Shown: positions 11,076 through 24,241, numbered from the stretch's first letter. The stretch: DNA of 64,000 bases from Zygnema cylindricum (GCA_037447655.1 JBBHKE010001165.1:62001-126000); one strand, 5' to 3'. Translations and numbers: made by a program. The notes: generated from the sequence alone by a model not told the origin.

Positions 11076-12650
11076 TTCTTCTAAAGAAAAAAAAAGCTAT
11101 CTCCACTGGAATACCTGCAGATGTTCTGCAAGTCGTAAATTATAGAATCAAAAACCTCTCATATTTAAATGCATACATTTACTTAGAACAAATTTTATTT
11201 GTCCAGATAACGTGAACTGTCTCCACTGTTATGTGTCTAAGTTTTAAAAAAAAAAAAAATTATAGCAAGTCAACGGCAAAATCTTCTGATGGTCAGCAAA
11301 TTCAATTATGTATATAAAATTCTCTGTTAACAGGGATTGTTCCAAAAAAAAAAAAAAAGAGGAAAAAAAAACGTTGAATATTTGCATGGATTCATGCATT
11401 TAAAACTTAACATTACAAGACTCCTTACCAAAAAAAAAAACAAAAAAAAACTTCTAGAGACAGAGGTAAAAAAAAGAACTCTTTAGTTAAAAGTTCAAGA
11501 AAGGAGCAAACAATATTTTCCAACACCTTCGTTAAAGAAATTTCCTATCAAATAGAGATGACAAAGTAGAAATATATACATATTGCGAACTACTGTAGAC
11601 ATCATTAACCAACAATTCCAAAAGAAAAGAAAGAAAAAGTGTAAAAGCACAAAAAAAAGTAAACTATATCAACAACTGTAATCTTTACAATCACAACATA
11701 CACCAATACATTCAAAATAAACTATAAACTTTCCAAAAAAAGAGTAGAGTAAATTAGAATTTACCGTCCAACAATCCAGTAAAGAAAACAAAAAGGATGG
11801 CAAGCCTGACTTCACAATTGGCTAGTAAAAATCTTAAAAACTTTAAGAAACCATTACAATTCCTTGGAAACCAGTAGGTTAACTCCAATTCTTACAAATT
11901 GAGTAATTTACACACAAGAACAATTGGATGCTGTTTCACTAAGAAGCTGAGAACTTTGCTACAGGGCAGAAAATTAAAAAACGCAATGAGTCTTTCTCAA
12001 TAAAAACTATACAAGTAACTATTTATGAAACAGAGTTTCACAAAAGGCAACAGAATTCAGAAAATTTGGCCCGGCTTTTGTGTAGAAATTAGTTTCAGCC
12101 ATGATATCTTTCCAAGAAGAGTAACCAAAAGTCTAAACATACCTTCTGCTTGCTGTTACAGGACAAAGTACAGTGTACTACCGTACAGCTGTTTGCTCAC
12201 TTGGCCGTTGTCCACGCGTTTTACAGTTAAAGCATAGTTCTAAAGTGCGGAAAATAAGGACATACTGTACTTTATCAGCTTGACTTTTACTGTCAACACG
12301 CGAATAGCACGTACGAAATCATAACAATGAGCTACAAAACTGTACTTTACCGTACTGTACCACCTAGGAGAGCTTACCAATTAAGCAGTACTGTACTATA
12401 CTGTACTGCAGTCGATCATAATTGGATCATGAAGATAGTAAAATCCCAGTTACGTGATGTTGTACAGTATAGTTTTTCAAGAACTGTAATTTACAACAAG
12501 CTATATGTCGTATTGCAAAGTCTGTAATTTGTTGTACTTTACACGGAGTGACGCTACAGCCTAACAGGGTCCTTCGGATTTGCGTGGGTCCAGGAGTCTA
12601 GTAGTCACCAATCCTGCAGCGCCACATCACACGACATTTCAAACGTATGA
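11076..12650. other. Upstream flank of PRT1, A-rich, no gene seen
   Basis: The region is A-rich with several poly-A runs (11245-11260, 11345-11360, 11430-11450). It probably holds the PRT1 promoter and a 5' UTR exon, but I cannot place a TATA box or start site. From 12150 to 12450 TACAGTACTG-like words are frequent. No transposon end or RNA gene is recognisable. Confidence 0.5.
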
Positions 12651-12654
12651 AACT

Positions 12655-12990
12655 AAGGGCGTGTTCCCATGTGTTCAAGTAAGGGTTTTTTCCCGTCGTT
12701 TTCACAGAAAATGGGACTTTCAACGAGAAAATTTTACGCCGTTCGAAAATGGGCAAAAACACAAGTACATTTTGCGTCCTCTTGGATTTTGGAAGGTACG
12801 GCAATTTGGCGTTATTATCATCTCGAGCCACTTCCAGCTCATCTTCACACTTGCACTGGAATCAAATCGCGATCTGATTTTAACCGAAAAAACACCCCAT
12901 AGACGAATAGAACGCAGTAATTGCACGCGTGAAACGTCTTCGAAAATTTTTGAACGAGGGAGAGTACACGCTATTTTTTTATATGCTCGT
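12655..12990. mobile_element. Fragment of the Harbinger-like family seen at 59483-60179
   Basis: From AGGGCGTGTTCCCATGTG onward this segment aligns by eye with 59483-59800, sharing GTTCAAGTAAGGGTTTTT, TTTACGCCG and the words around TTCCAGC and CATCTTCACACTTG. Only the left end is present; the inverted right end (GGGGACACGCCCT) is missing, so this is a truncated copy. Confidence 0.65.
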
Positions 12991-13329
12991 CACGCGCGTG
13001 TACGTACAAAAATGACAAGCATGTACGGAAAATAATTCGTTGGGGTCTCGGACCTCAACTTTTATTCATGGGTCCTTTGCAAAAATTTACAACGTCCTCG
13101 TCTCTCCCCATCTTTTTCATTCGACCGCTTCTCTTTCTCACATCTCTAAATGGAATGCATCAATAATAATATTAAATGAAAGATATGTTTTTATCCTTTT
13201 TTGTTTAATATTTCTGGTCTCATTTTGATGGCGTATCGAATGATAAATCAGTATATAAATAAGAGAACTACGTTCGCCCCTCTGCGAAACCTTATATAGG
13301 CGCCGTGTCTGTCTCGATTTTTTTCTGTC

Positions 13330-13960
13330 ACACGGCCGTACCGCGGGCAAGATGTAGCGCTGCCGCCCGTCGCGGTACACACTGCCGTACCGTGGCACAA
13401 TTCTACGCTGCCGCCCGCCGGCTGGTACGTTGCCACCCACGTGCTGGCGCATTTCTACATTGTCGCCCGCCAGCTTGCGTAATTCTACGATACCACCCGT
13501 GGGCTGGCGTTATTCTACGTGCCGCCCGGTGGCGTGATTATACGCTGCCGCTTGGTGCCTTGATTTTACGCTGCCGCCGGCTAGCGTGATTGTACGCTGC
13601 CCCTTGGTGGCACAATTTTACGCTGCTGCCGGCTGGCGTGATTGTACGCTGCCGCCTGGTGGCACAATTTTACGCTGCCGCCGGCTAGCGTGATTGTACG
13701 CTGCCACCTGGTGGCACAATTTTACGCTGCCGTCGGCTCGCGAGATTCTACGCTGCCGCTCAGTGTCGTAAGTCTACGCCGCCGACAGTTGGCGTAATTA
13801 TACGCTGCCGCCCGCTGGCGTAATTCTAGGTCACTGCCCGTTAGCAAGACATATCGCCGTACCTGGCACAAATGTAACGTTGCCCTGGGACCGTCTGCAA
13901 TACGGACCACCGTACTGTTGGCGTAATGCAACGTTGCCACCCGCCAGTATGTACGGACGA
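13330..13960. repeat. GC-rich 26-27-bp minisatellite (TACGCTGCCGCC type)
   Basis: About twenty degenerate units of the form TACGCTGCCGCC followed by a GGCGTGATT or GGCACAATTT half lie head to tail. The array is much richer in G and C than its surroundings and contains many CG dinucleotides. It ends shortly before the proposed 5' end of the Helitron. Open frames across it are not convincing genes. Confidence 0.85.
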
Positions 13961-15760
13961 CCACCTGCAGTACCGTAAAAATTTACCAATCTACGAACGA
14001 CTTCCGGCAGTACCGTAAAAAAAAAATACGAACAATCTACGAACGACTACCGGCAGTACCGTAAAAAAAACACTTCATTTTGCACATCTATAGAATTCAG
14101 GAACATCATAAAATTAGTACGCTTATTCGACCTGAAAAGTAATTGGCTGAACAGTACCACATTGGTCTGGCTTAACTTTAGAACGGCTGTGCCATCTCGG
14201 CTCAGCTAACGCCTCAACCTGCAAGTGTTACAATACAATATTACCAAGGTAAGTTTATTTATATACCGATGTACGTTGTATATTTGTAACTACAAAAAAA
14301 CAACTTTTTCTGTTTGAAAGCGAGGGCAATTCATTAAGTGTTTGTGTGAGGTTTTTAAAAAATGAATTTCCTGTTTCCAAGTGGGGTTTGTTCATGAAAA
14401 TGGTGCAAAATGTGTCGATATGAGTAGCGTACTTTAATTCACTCGACGCACGATAAATCAATTTTGTCGTTTGAAATAGTTTGTGATGTGTTCGTGTTGT
14501 TGCATTGAATCATGTTATGCTTCGTGTTGTGAAGTGTGTAATCCATAGTAGTACGCTATTCAGTTGAACATGAACCGATAAAGTTGATTAGCACATAATA
14601 TGCATGATGGTACGAAAATGAAATTTGGGTTTAATAATAGAAAGAGAATTTTATGTTTTGATGTTGTTCATTGAATCCTGTTATGGTTGGTGGTGTATCT
14701 TGGGTGGACGTGAGTATGCCTATTTCAATTGAACATAAATCGACACAGTTAACAAACACATAAAACCCATGGTGCTTTTACCTTTCGAAAATACATTCAG
14801 GAGTGGCATTTGGGCCCAATAGATGCTTGAACCTACAACGGAAGAAATACAATATCATTCAGGTGAGCTAACAAAATCACTTTATAGTTATTGTTCAATG
14901 TAAATAGTATAGGTATTGTTAAAAAACATTGTGAAATGACATTATTAGTTGTTTTGTTAAATCTTTCAATATGTTGGTAAGGTAGAGATCTTAAAGAAAA
15001 AAAATTCCATAAAAACGTCTAAATAAATTTATGTGGGACAGATGCATGCCAATTTACTTTTCTATTTAAAACCTACTAAGATGGGTTTGAGTTGGAAAAA
15101 TGTATTAAAAGTTTTAAAGTTGAATAAAAATGTAATTAGTTATTCATTGTGTAGATATAATCGTTGCACCCTTTGTTCATGTGGCACATGAAAGCTTGAT
15201 AAAAACAAATATGAGACGTGCCAATAGGAATCGAAAAAGATGTACTCGCTATATTTTATGCGTGGACGCGGTATCTAATCCACCACATGGACTACAAACC
15301 GCTACACGCACTCCTACTACGACCCAAAATACGGCAACGCAACGCAAAAACGCACAACGAGCAGCTACCAAGCGCGCGCAATAAAAACCTCAGAACAACA
15401 ATCACAACGCCAGTTTAAATATCGTGAAAAAAACGAGAAAAAGGTGCGTCTATGTGGCTCGTAAAACCATGGTGTGATTATTGTTCCCATATAGACTATA
15501 ATCGCACTTTGAACACATAAAGTAATTTCATCGTAAATGTACGCATTTGAATGCTTTAATGAACAAACTCTCATAAAAAATATAAAAAATGTACCAACCC
15601 AACTTTAAAATAACATCATTTATTTTAAATGTAAAGAAATTATAGTTGCATTTTTGCTTTAACAGTAAAATAACGGAAAAAATAACAGTAAAATATATTG
15701 CAGTAAAAAAGTGGAAGGAGAAATTCGGGTGGATCCAAAGTTGTATACGTAATTAGGACA

Positions 15761-16465
15761 TTGGACATGTGGGTGCAGTACGACCCACATCGACGAAAGA
15801 AACAAGTGATCAACGCAATGAAGTGTTACGTCAAGAACGTGCAAAAAAACGATCTCAAGAGACCCCTGAAAAAACGTGAGGAGCGACTACAAAAAGATCG
15901 TGAAAGAAAACGAGTGAAACGCGCGCTAAAAGAAAATACGGGAAATGAGGTGGCAAGAAAAAACCTTCAAGATGTAGAGGCACAACCTACGGTGAACTTA
16001 AGGTTAAAGGAGAATGACGTATGGACCGCAGAAATACATATTATTCATGTCGAAGAACAATTTGCTCATCATCTCGACGAGGATGAAAGATCACAAGCTG
16101 CTCGACCAGAAGCTAATGCTATTCAATTCAACGCCGAATGTACTCACGAATCCTTCGACGAGCCTGAATTTAGACAACACAATGTACAACATCAGAATGC
16201 CACAGAAGAACAACGCGATATTCGAAGACGTATAAAAAGTGATCGTCAACGTCTGCGTATCACACGCCGACGTGCAGGGGTGCAAAAAATTCCTTTAGGA
16301 CTTCATGAAGATTACATCTGTCCTGAACAACATAAACTTCCACCTATGGAAATTACATGCACTCATTGCAACGCACAAAAATGGGCAGGAGAGCTGGCTG
16401 GAGTTTGTTGTGTACTTGGCAAAGTACAACTTGCTTCATATGAAACGCCTCCTTCGCAGCTTTAA
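15761..16465 (+). pseudogene. Helitron N-terminal region with zinc-finger-like motif
   Basis: An open frame of 234 residues begins with a basic, Arg/Lys/Glu-rich segment (REERLQKDRERKR). It ends with CTHCNAQKWAGELAGVCC and GKVQL, which matches the CxxC...W..E...CC..GKV.L motif ahead of the Rep domain in plant Helitron helicases. Upstream frames at 15181-15420 (RRANRNRKR) may be the broken N-terminus. The coding signal resumes at 16480, after a stop. Confidence 0.75.
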
Positions 16466-16499
16466 ACTTTATATAGCAATGCTAATTTCTTGAACAAAA

Positions 16500-18250
16500 T
16501 CCGTTCGTACAACATGGTGTTTTTGTTTACCTCACTTGGTGCATCCACAACACTCCCTCTCAACGACCAATCGATTGGAGCAAGTAACGACCCTTTCAAT
16601 TTCCGTAATCAAAAAACCATATGTCATCAAATAGGTCAATTGTTGCCCCAATAAAATCAAGTTGCGTTTGCACAAGTCTATGTATTTGACACATCAATGG
16701 AGACGCAAGTAAATAGGCGAATGAGTATTATGGATGGATTAGACCACGATGTAGTGACAATGATTCATAATATGATGAAAACACACAACCCTTTGGCGCA
16801 ACAGTTTATTGCAGCCGGAGAACGAATCCATGAAGCCCCTAAATTATGCTTAATACTAAAAGATACTGTTCACAATTTAGACCAACGCCATTACAATCGA
16901 CTACAAGCAGAAGAAGTTGCAGCAATTTTGGTTAACCCAACAGAAAATACCTAAGGAAGAGATATAGTTTTGAATATAAAATGAGGCAATCAAATGTTGC
17001 GCATATTCGAGTCACACGCATTGTATGACCCACTCCAATACCCACTTTTATTTCCATATGGTGAACTCAATTGGCATTTTGGTTTGGAAATGACAAATGG
17101 AAGACGTGTGTCCTCAAGAGCATATGTTGCCTATCGTTTATTTACGCGTGCAGGAGAAAACAATTTAATACACAAAGTTGGTCGCCTATTCCAACTGTAT
17201 TGTGTGGACCAGTATGCGAAAGTGGAGCAACAACGACTCAAGTTCCAACGTGAGAATCAACGTATTTTGCGCGCAGAGTTCTATGGGGGATTATTGGATT
17301 TGATACCACGCGACCAATGTGTCGTAACCGATGAGGCGAGGCAACAAAGTCACGCAAACATTTCGGCAACAAATAATGTCGTGGTAAACCAACGCAATGA
17401 AGAGCTTTAAAAAAAAAGGCGACACATCATCTTAGCGTAGAGCTTCACAGGTGGTGATAAGTATATGCAAGAACAATACAAAAACGCCATGGCAATTGTC
17501 CGCGCACTCGGCAAGCCAGATTTATTTATAAAGATCACATGTAATCCTAACTGGAAAGAAATCAAACAATCATTGAAACCAGGAGAGATTGCCTCCAACC
17601 GACCTGACATAACTGTGCGCGTGTTTTCACTGAAGCTGAAAGCTATACTTCAAGACATTTCAGACGGTGTATTAGGAGTACAGGTGGGAAGAATTCACGT
17701 GATTGAGTTTCAAAAACGCGGTTTGCCTCATGCACATTTGCTCCAAATGTTAGCTGATGAGGACAAACCTCAAACACCCACAGAATATGACGTGTTCGCT
17801 TCTGCAGAGATACCAGATCCCATGAACAAAAAATTGTACAAAACAGTGACAACATGTATGATGCATGGTCCATGTGACATGCACTGTTTGCGTGAGGGCA
17901 AATGCAAGAAAGGATTTCAAAAAGCATTCTGTGAAGAGACTCAAGAGGATGGTAATGGATATCTTATGTACAAGAGACGAAATAATGGTCGTTTTATTAC
18001 AAAAAATAAAAAAAACACTTGATAATCAATTTGTCGTTCCATATAATCCTTGGTTTTCGCACAAATACAACTGTCATATTAATGTCGAAGTGTGCTCAAC
18101 AATAGCATCGGTCAAATATTTCTACAAGTATGTGTACAAAGGGCATGATCCCGCCGCAGTGTTATTAGGAAACAACGAGCCAAGGGACGAAATTCAATAA
18201 TACTTAGATGCCCGATACGTATCCGCATCGGAATCATGTTGGAGATTGTT
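16500..18250 (+). pseudogene. Helitron Rep (HUH endonuclease) region, broken
   Basis: Fragments follow the usual Helitron order: NRRMSIMDGLDHDVV (16715), LYDPLQYPLLFPYGELNW with GRLFQLYCVDQYAK (17020-17220), then KITCNPNWKEI, the two-His motif GLPHAHLL (about 17725) and SVKYFYKYVYKGHD (about 18110), which carries the conserved Tyr and Lys of the nuclease. Stops or shifts lie near 16953, 17410, 18022 and 18200. The motifs themselves are preserved, so the decay is probably moderate in age. Confidence 0.85.
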
Positions 18251-18317
18251 GGAGTTCCCTTTACAAGCTAAGTCTCACACTGTATAAAAGCTTCCCGTGC
18301 ATTTACCTTATCAATAA

Positions 18318-20888
18318 ATGGTTACGTTTCATGCAACAAAAAATGCGTCAACAGTTTTGAATCGTGCTTCGTATATGAAACTTACAAGTTACTTCGACTT
18401 ATGTGCCAATGATGAGACCGCACGTTCCCTTTTGTATCTGGAAATCCTTAAACATTACATTTGGAAGAATAAATATTGGCAAAAGCGAGCAAGAGTTAAT
18501 CAAAGTGTCATAGGGAGAATGGTATCCGGCTCACCAGTTGAACCCGAACGTTATTACCTGCGTTTGTTACTTTGCTATCGACGAGGACCACTGTCATTCA
18601 AATATTTGTGTACTATCGAAGGTGTCGAGTATGCCACATTTACCGCAACATGAAGTGCAATGCGACTTCGCGATGATGATGTCGAGTGGGAAAAATGAAT
18701 AGAAGAAACGGTATCATTCGAAATGCCAAAACAACTCCGACATTTATTTGCCACAATCCTCCTCTGCGCTTATCTTCGATCCGCAAAATCATTATGGGCA
18801 AAGCACTTCAAAGATATGTCTGAGGATATCCACTATAAAAATTGCGCGAATTACACAGCTCATGAGTCGCGTAATAATGAGAATCTTCAACGAGAAGAAG
18901 AATACGAGACTTTATTGAACATCGAACAATTCCTACTTGGGGGCGGTAAATCGCTTACGGATTATCTAACTCTACCCCAATTGTCAGACTACCCAGAGCA
19001 ACTCATTCGTCAAACACAAAAACGAAATCCATTAATAGACACCGAAAAATCCTACAATCTTAAAGACATGACACGAGTGTTATCATCGGTCACCACACTC
19101 AATGTGGAACAGAAAAAAGTATATGACGTTAATACAAATGTAGTACAAGATACTTCAAAGGCCTAAACTTGCTTCTTTCTTGATGGACCAGGAGGGACAG
19201 GCAAGTCATTTGTCATAGAGAAGATTTTGGCAAAAGTGCGTACTAACGGCAAAATAGCAATCGTCGTTGTTGCAAGTGGTATAGTATAGCAACATTGTTA
19301 TTGACAGGAGGAAAGACAGCGCACTCAAGATTTAAGCTTCCATTAGATATAGATGCTCAATCTACATGTAATATCTCTTGTCAATCAGATCTTGCAGAGG
19401 TATTGCGTCAAACCTCTCTAATCGTTTAGGATGAAGTTTCTATGTCTCATCGACATATACTTGAGGCAGCGGATAGAACATTGCAAGATTTATGAAGAGA
19501 TCAAAAACCATTTGGGAATGTAGTGTTTCTCATAGCGGGCGACTTTCGTCAATGCCTCCCAATTATTCAAAAAGCCACACATGCTCAAATCATCGCATCA
19601 TGCGTTAAAAATGGCCCTTTATGGCAAAAATTCAAACAACTTCGTCTGAAAATAAATATGCGTGTTCGCACAGCTGAAGATGACATTGGCGCCTCGACAC
19701 TCCAGGAATTCGCCGACTTCTTGCTTCAAGTTGGGGAGGGGCGACACGAATCACACCCACGGTTATCACCAGAGTACATAAAGCTTCCAAAAGATACACA
19801 AGCAATGACACGAATACAAACTTGGAGAACCTCATTCAATGCACCTTTCCAAACGTAACAACGCAATACATTTGCGATAGATACTTCTATCGTGCTATAT
19901 TATCTTCTCGCAATGTGGATGTTAACATCGTCAACGACTTGGTGATGAGGAAAATACCCGAACAAAAGCATGAATACATTTCTGTAGACTCAATGGAGAT
20001 CGAAGAACCTGATGAACAATTATTGTTGCCACAAGAATTCCTCAACTCTTTAACAATCAGTGGCATCCCACCGCACAACCTCAAATAGAAAACAGGTGCA
20101 TCAATTATTCTCATAACCTCATTTATCATACAGTTATTTAAGTCTCTAAATATCAATGTGAAAATTTATATTATCAATTACCCACAATCCGTAATGCCTA
20201 TGATTAAATCAAAATTAACTTGAATATAATAATATATTAAATACACATTCTTTAATATAAATCAAATTAATACAAGTTCACATGGTTATTTATCTGTTTA
20301 AACATGAAAAAAAATATGCACATCAATACAAACCACAATCTGTAATTTCAATAATTTAAATTGCATTAACAAAAAATATATGATCAGATATTGAATCCAT
20401 ATTAATTGACATTTATTAATGTGAAACAGGTACACCAATCATTTTACTACGTAATATCAACGGTGAAAGGGGACTTTGTAATGGAACCAAACTCCGAATG
20501 GTTGGTCTTTCCAAAAACTGCATTCACGCAAAAATACTCACTGGTGTTACACGAAACATCGAAGTTTTCATTCCGCATATACCGATGATCAGCAACGAAA
20601 AAACTTTGCCATTCCAAATCAAACGGCGACAATTTCCAATACAAGTAGGATTTGCTATGACAATCAACAAAGCACAAAGACAATTAATACACCATTTGGG
20701 TCTGTATTTGCCCCAATCAGTGTTTGCACACGGATAACTATATGTGGCGTTGTCGCGAGTCACTTCACGCAAAAATATAAAAGTGTTGATTGAAGATCCG
20801 ATACTCGAGGATGAAAACAGAACGTATACCAAGAATGTTGTTTACAAAAGTGTTATTCATGCATGGTGTACATTAGTTGAATTATAAG
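18318..20888 (+). pseudogene. Helitron PIF1-like helicase region, broken
   Basis: A Walker A motif (FFLDGPGGTGKSF, about 19175-19215), a motif with GDFRQCLPII (about 19540), and a C-terminal GFAMTINKAQ with YVALSRVTSR (20650-20765) are typical of the PIF1-type helicase at the C-terminal end of RepHel proteins. The last residues (HAWCTLVEL) end at a TAA near 20886. Stops at about 19165, 19430 and 20735, frameshifts and a 330-bp insertion near 20095-20424 interrupt it. Confidence 0.85.
20095..20424. repeat. AT-rich insertion within the Helitron helicase, flanked by short direct repeats
   Basis: Helicase coding reaches GIPPHNLK at 20085 and resumes with KTGTPIILLRNING at about 20424. The intervening 330 bp is A/T-rich and non-coding. 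AAACAGGTGCATCAAT (20092) and AAACAGGTACACCAAT (20424) flank it as an imperfect repeat, so it may be a small insertion or local duplication. It lacks a convincing plant GT-AG intron at coding-compatible positions. Confidence 0.5.
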
Positions 20889-21394
20889 TGACACAAGTAG
20901 ACAAATGATATGCTAAGGTTATGATTTCAAAATCATATTGTGTAACAAAACACACCAACATGAAAGTTGTAGCTAAAAATAAACATTTGTTTTATGACAG
21001 TTACACATAGATATGTGCGGGAGAATGGTTAGTTAAGTATAGTTAGTTAATCGAAATTGCTAGCGCAACACACCATTGAACGTTATTACAAAGGTGACAT
21101 TCAGTCATCAATAAACCCATTTAATCTTAATTACAATATTTCAGTTGTGAGGTAGACTCAATATAATTATGAACTTCAATACATGTTTGTTTGCACAAAA
21201 TGACATCTTACATGGGACATTATCGCGGTTTAAAATTGTCTGTATTTGTGTTGAAAATCAGAACACCCTATAGTTGTTATTACCATATATAATTTGCATT
21301 TGTATATTTCATCAAAAAACCCATCTGCTGTTGTTCCCAAATATATAGAATATAAAAACTCTATACAACCTTAAACACACACAACATGACCTTT

Positions 21395-21422
21395 GCCCGT
21401 GTAACGGGCATTGATTTACTAA
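21395..21422 (+). other. Helitron 3' terminal hairpin and CTAA end
   Basis: Six-base stem GCCCGT/ACGGGC with a GTA loop, then ATTGATTTACTAA and a flanking T. This matches the termination structure expected for a Helitron. Confidence 0.85.
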
Positions 21423-22565
21423 TTTGACAAAAATATACCTGCACATATTAGTACTTTCTGTCTCGTAAACCGAAAAAAAATTCCACGGATAATGTACGGA
21501 AGATTATCGTTCATGTACGACCAATTTCGAAAAAGAGACGTTGCAACGTCACACTATTTGCGCGAGGTAAGTATGAAATGTGTACGAACGTCTTCTTCAA
21601 TTTTTTTCCAGAGAAGTCGCCATGAAAACCTGAACAAACTGCTGTACATGTTCAATTCATTTTTTTTTACATGTACGGAATTGTACCGACAAAAATCCAT
21701 TAACGATTTTTAAGATTTTTTCAAATTCCTTCTCATTGTGTTCTGCCGTCAACCACTATCAGTTGCTCTTCAACAAGCGCAAGCCGCGGCCCTTCTACGT
21801 CGGAGTTGCTCTTCAACGAGCGCAAGCCGCGGCCCTTCTACGTCGGAGCACAGTGGCGGATGACAGGCGGGGCCTCCCATATCTTCCACCAAATGATCCA
21901 ATCCACATCCACGATCTTCGGGGGTGTGGAGTTTAGTTGTTAGGGTCGTGTAGTTTTTCCCTTTGTATAGTGTCAACTTTAGTAAATTTGCTACATTAGA
22001 TTTGGTGTCTTTGGTAAATTAGATATAGTTTATTTCGTGTCTTCACATGTTTTTTTTACCTTAGTTTCCTTTGGCTATTTTTAAGCATTAAGCGCTTATT
22101 TCCCTTTTTTGAACCCTTTTGTACCTTAATGGATTTTTACATCGCACTTTTGAAATAAAGTATTTATTCCTTTTTCAAATTGACCTCTCCGGTTTTTACA
22201 TATTGTACGGGCGTTTGAATCGTGCCTAATTTGCGTTTTGAACAACTATGATTGAAAAGCTTAAATAATACGCATAAAAAGCTATGAATATGGAAAATAA
22301 TAAATAACAAAAAAACAAATAAAATTTACGAAATCGCATGGAGTCAGGTTTGGGGTTTGGATTCGTCACAAATTCCATCACGTCGAGTCACATCACATGT
22401 ACACCGACAATTCCAAACGCGCTACTGAAAAACGAAAAAAACACAAATGAAAAATAAACACAAAAAGGAAAAAAAAAAAAAAAAACTCAACCACTCAAAA
22501 ACCAATTTCCAAGTTAACGGTCGATTCCCCTCGTCGTCATAAACCGTTATAAAAGGTCAAACCAG
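21423..22565. other. Intergenic, with a 43-bp tandem duplication at 21761-21846
   Basis: Two units starting AGTTGCTCTTCAAC and ending CTACGTCGG are repeated with one difference. The rest is A/T-rich; AATAAA-type words occur near 22155. No gene is recognised. Confidence 0.6.
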
Positions 22566-24241
22566 TAGTGTTGCGTATCGGTAAAAAACTTATCGCGATA
22601 ACACTGATACCGATAGTTATCGGTTATCGAATGGTCAGAGGTTCTGATATATCGGTCTGAGACCAACAAATTCCATATCGCCGATAACTTAAAAAAATAA
22701 TAGTATGCATACAATAGTACTTTATAACATACTGTATTATATTATTGACTTTGTATGATAAAGTACCTACCATTGCACCCGTACATTTTTCGTACAGTTA
22801 TATACATTGTCGCTATATGTCCGTACTTTCTACGGTTATATAAATGATTTTTAGGGTTTTAGAGTACATTTCCTTAAATTCCGTATATTCAGTATAACTG
22901 CCGCACACTTTTCATACCTGTACGTATAGTGGCCGTATTTTCCGTACTTGTTAGGGATATTAATCTTAGGGTTTGGAGGATACATTGCCGTACAATTTCG
23001 TATATTTCAGTACAGCTGCGCCGTTGATGTCCAATTCCTACGGATTTCAACTTTTTTACGAAAACTACGTAGTATTCGTCTTTCTCATACTTTTCGTAAA
23101 ATTCGTGTAAATTTTGTTGTACGGCAATGTACAAAAACGTACGAAAAGCGTAATCTTAGAAAATCTTTAAAAAACTTAAAAAGTACTAATATTTAACAGA
23201 AATGTATGAAATTGTATGTAAGTGTACCCTAAAAACCTAATAGTACAAAATATCTACGACAGCCGTACTGAAATATAAAGGAACGTACGGCAATGTACCT
23301 TGGAAACCCTGAAAATCCCCTAAAATAACCCTAAAATGTACGAACATAGACGGACACTGTACGTAAGTGTAAAAATAATGTACGGGTAAAAAGCAAGGTA
23401 CGCATTTTATTAACTTTTTAAAAGCGTTTGATACGTACCGTACGTAGTATTCGTTAGTTTATACCGTGCGTAATATGCGCACGGGATATCTATGAGCAAC
23501 GCTACATTTTTCGTATATTTACGTGCAATATTTGTACATATTCGTACTGCTTAGGGTTATTATAAGGGAGGATTTTAGGGTTTATAGGGTACATTGCCAT
23601 ACGTTCCTATATATTTCAGTACGGTTGACAAAGATTTGCCTTATTATTAGGTTTGAAGGGTACACTTTCCGTATAATTTCGTACATTTATATTACTTGTT
23701 CGTAATTTTAAAGATTTTATAAGGATTTTCTAGTATTTCTCTTTTCGTACATTTTCGTATATATCCGTACAGAGAAATCTATACGAATTTTACGAAAAGT
23801 ATGAAATCGACGAATATTACGTAATTCCAATAGAAAAGTCCAAATCCGTACAATTTGGACATCTATGGGCGTAACTAACAGTCAAAAGGACATTGAAAAA
23901 TGGTATGGGAGCGTGGAACCCAAGTAAAACCCCCTTAAACAATAAATAATCAAGGAAAAATCGCAATTTTTTACCCAAAACGGGGGGAAGGGGGTCCGCC
24001 GCGCGTCCGGAGAATATGACGCACGGTTGAGTATACTGGCTGTACATTTAAATGTATGGTCCGTACACATATCGCCGATAGTTATCGATATCGGTGTTAT
24101 CGCCGATAAATACCGATAAATATCGGGTATTTATCGGCGATAACACCGATAACGATATATCGTACCAATATATCGATTATCGGGTACCCGAAAAAAGGTC
24201 CATATCGGTTATCGGCAAATCCTTACCGATACACAACACTA
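22566..24241. mobile_element. hAT-like non-autonomous transposon, copy 1 (complete)
   Basis: The ends are imperfect inverted repeats: TAGTGTTGCGTATCGGTAA at the left and the complement, TTACCGATACACAACACTA, at the right. They are flanked by CAAACCAG and CAAACTAG, an 8-bp target duplication with one change, as expected for hAT elements, whose ends usually begin YARNG. Subterminal regions are packed with ATCGGTA/TATCGCCGATA words, typical of transposase binding clusters. The interior is rich in GTACGG words and has no transposase frame. It also acts as the empty-site reference for the insertions in copy 2. Confidence 0.85.

Larger units (their letters stand above)
14087..21422 (+). mobile_element. 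Degenerate RepHel Helitron
   Basis: Helitrons move by rolling-circle replication, insert between A and T, begin with TC and end with CTRR after a short hairpin. The 3' end here is clear: hairpin GCCCGT-GTA-ACGGGC at about 21395-21409, then 13 bases ending in CTAA at 21422, followed by T. The 5' end is a proposal: TCTATAG at 14087, preceded by A, lies upstream of all coding remnants. Between them lie, in order, a CxxC/CC finger region, a Rep nuclease region and a PIF1-like helicase. Stops and frameshifts break all of them, so the copy is not autonomous. Confidence 0.85.

Noticed and set aside
21761-21846. CRISPR-like or coding repeat
   Set aside because: There are only two adjacent 43-bp copies without spacers, in a plant nuclear context.
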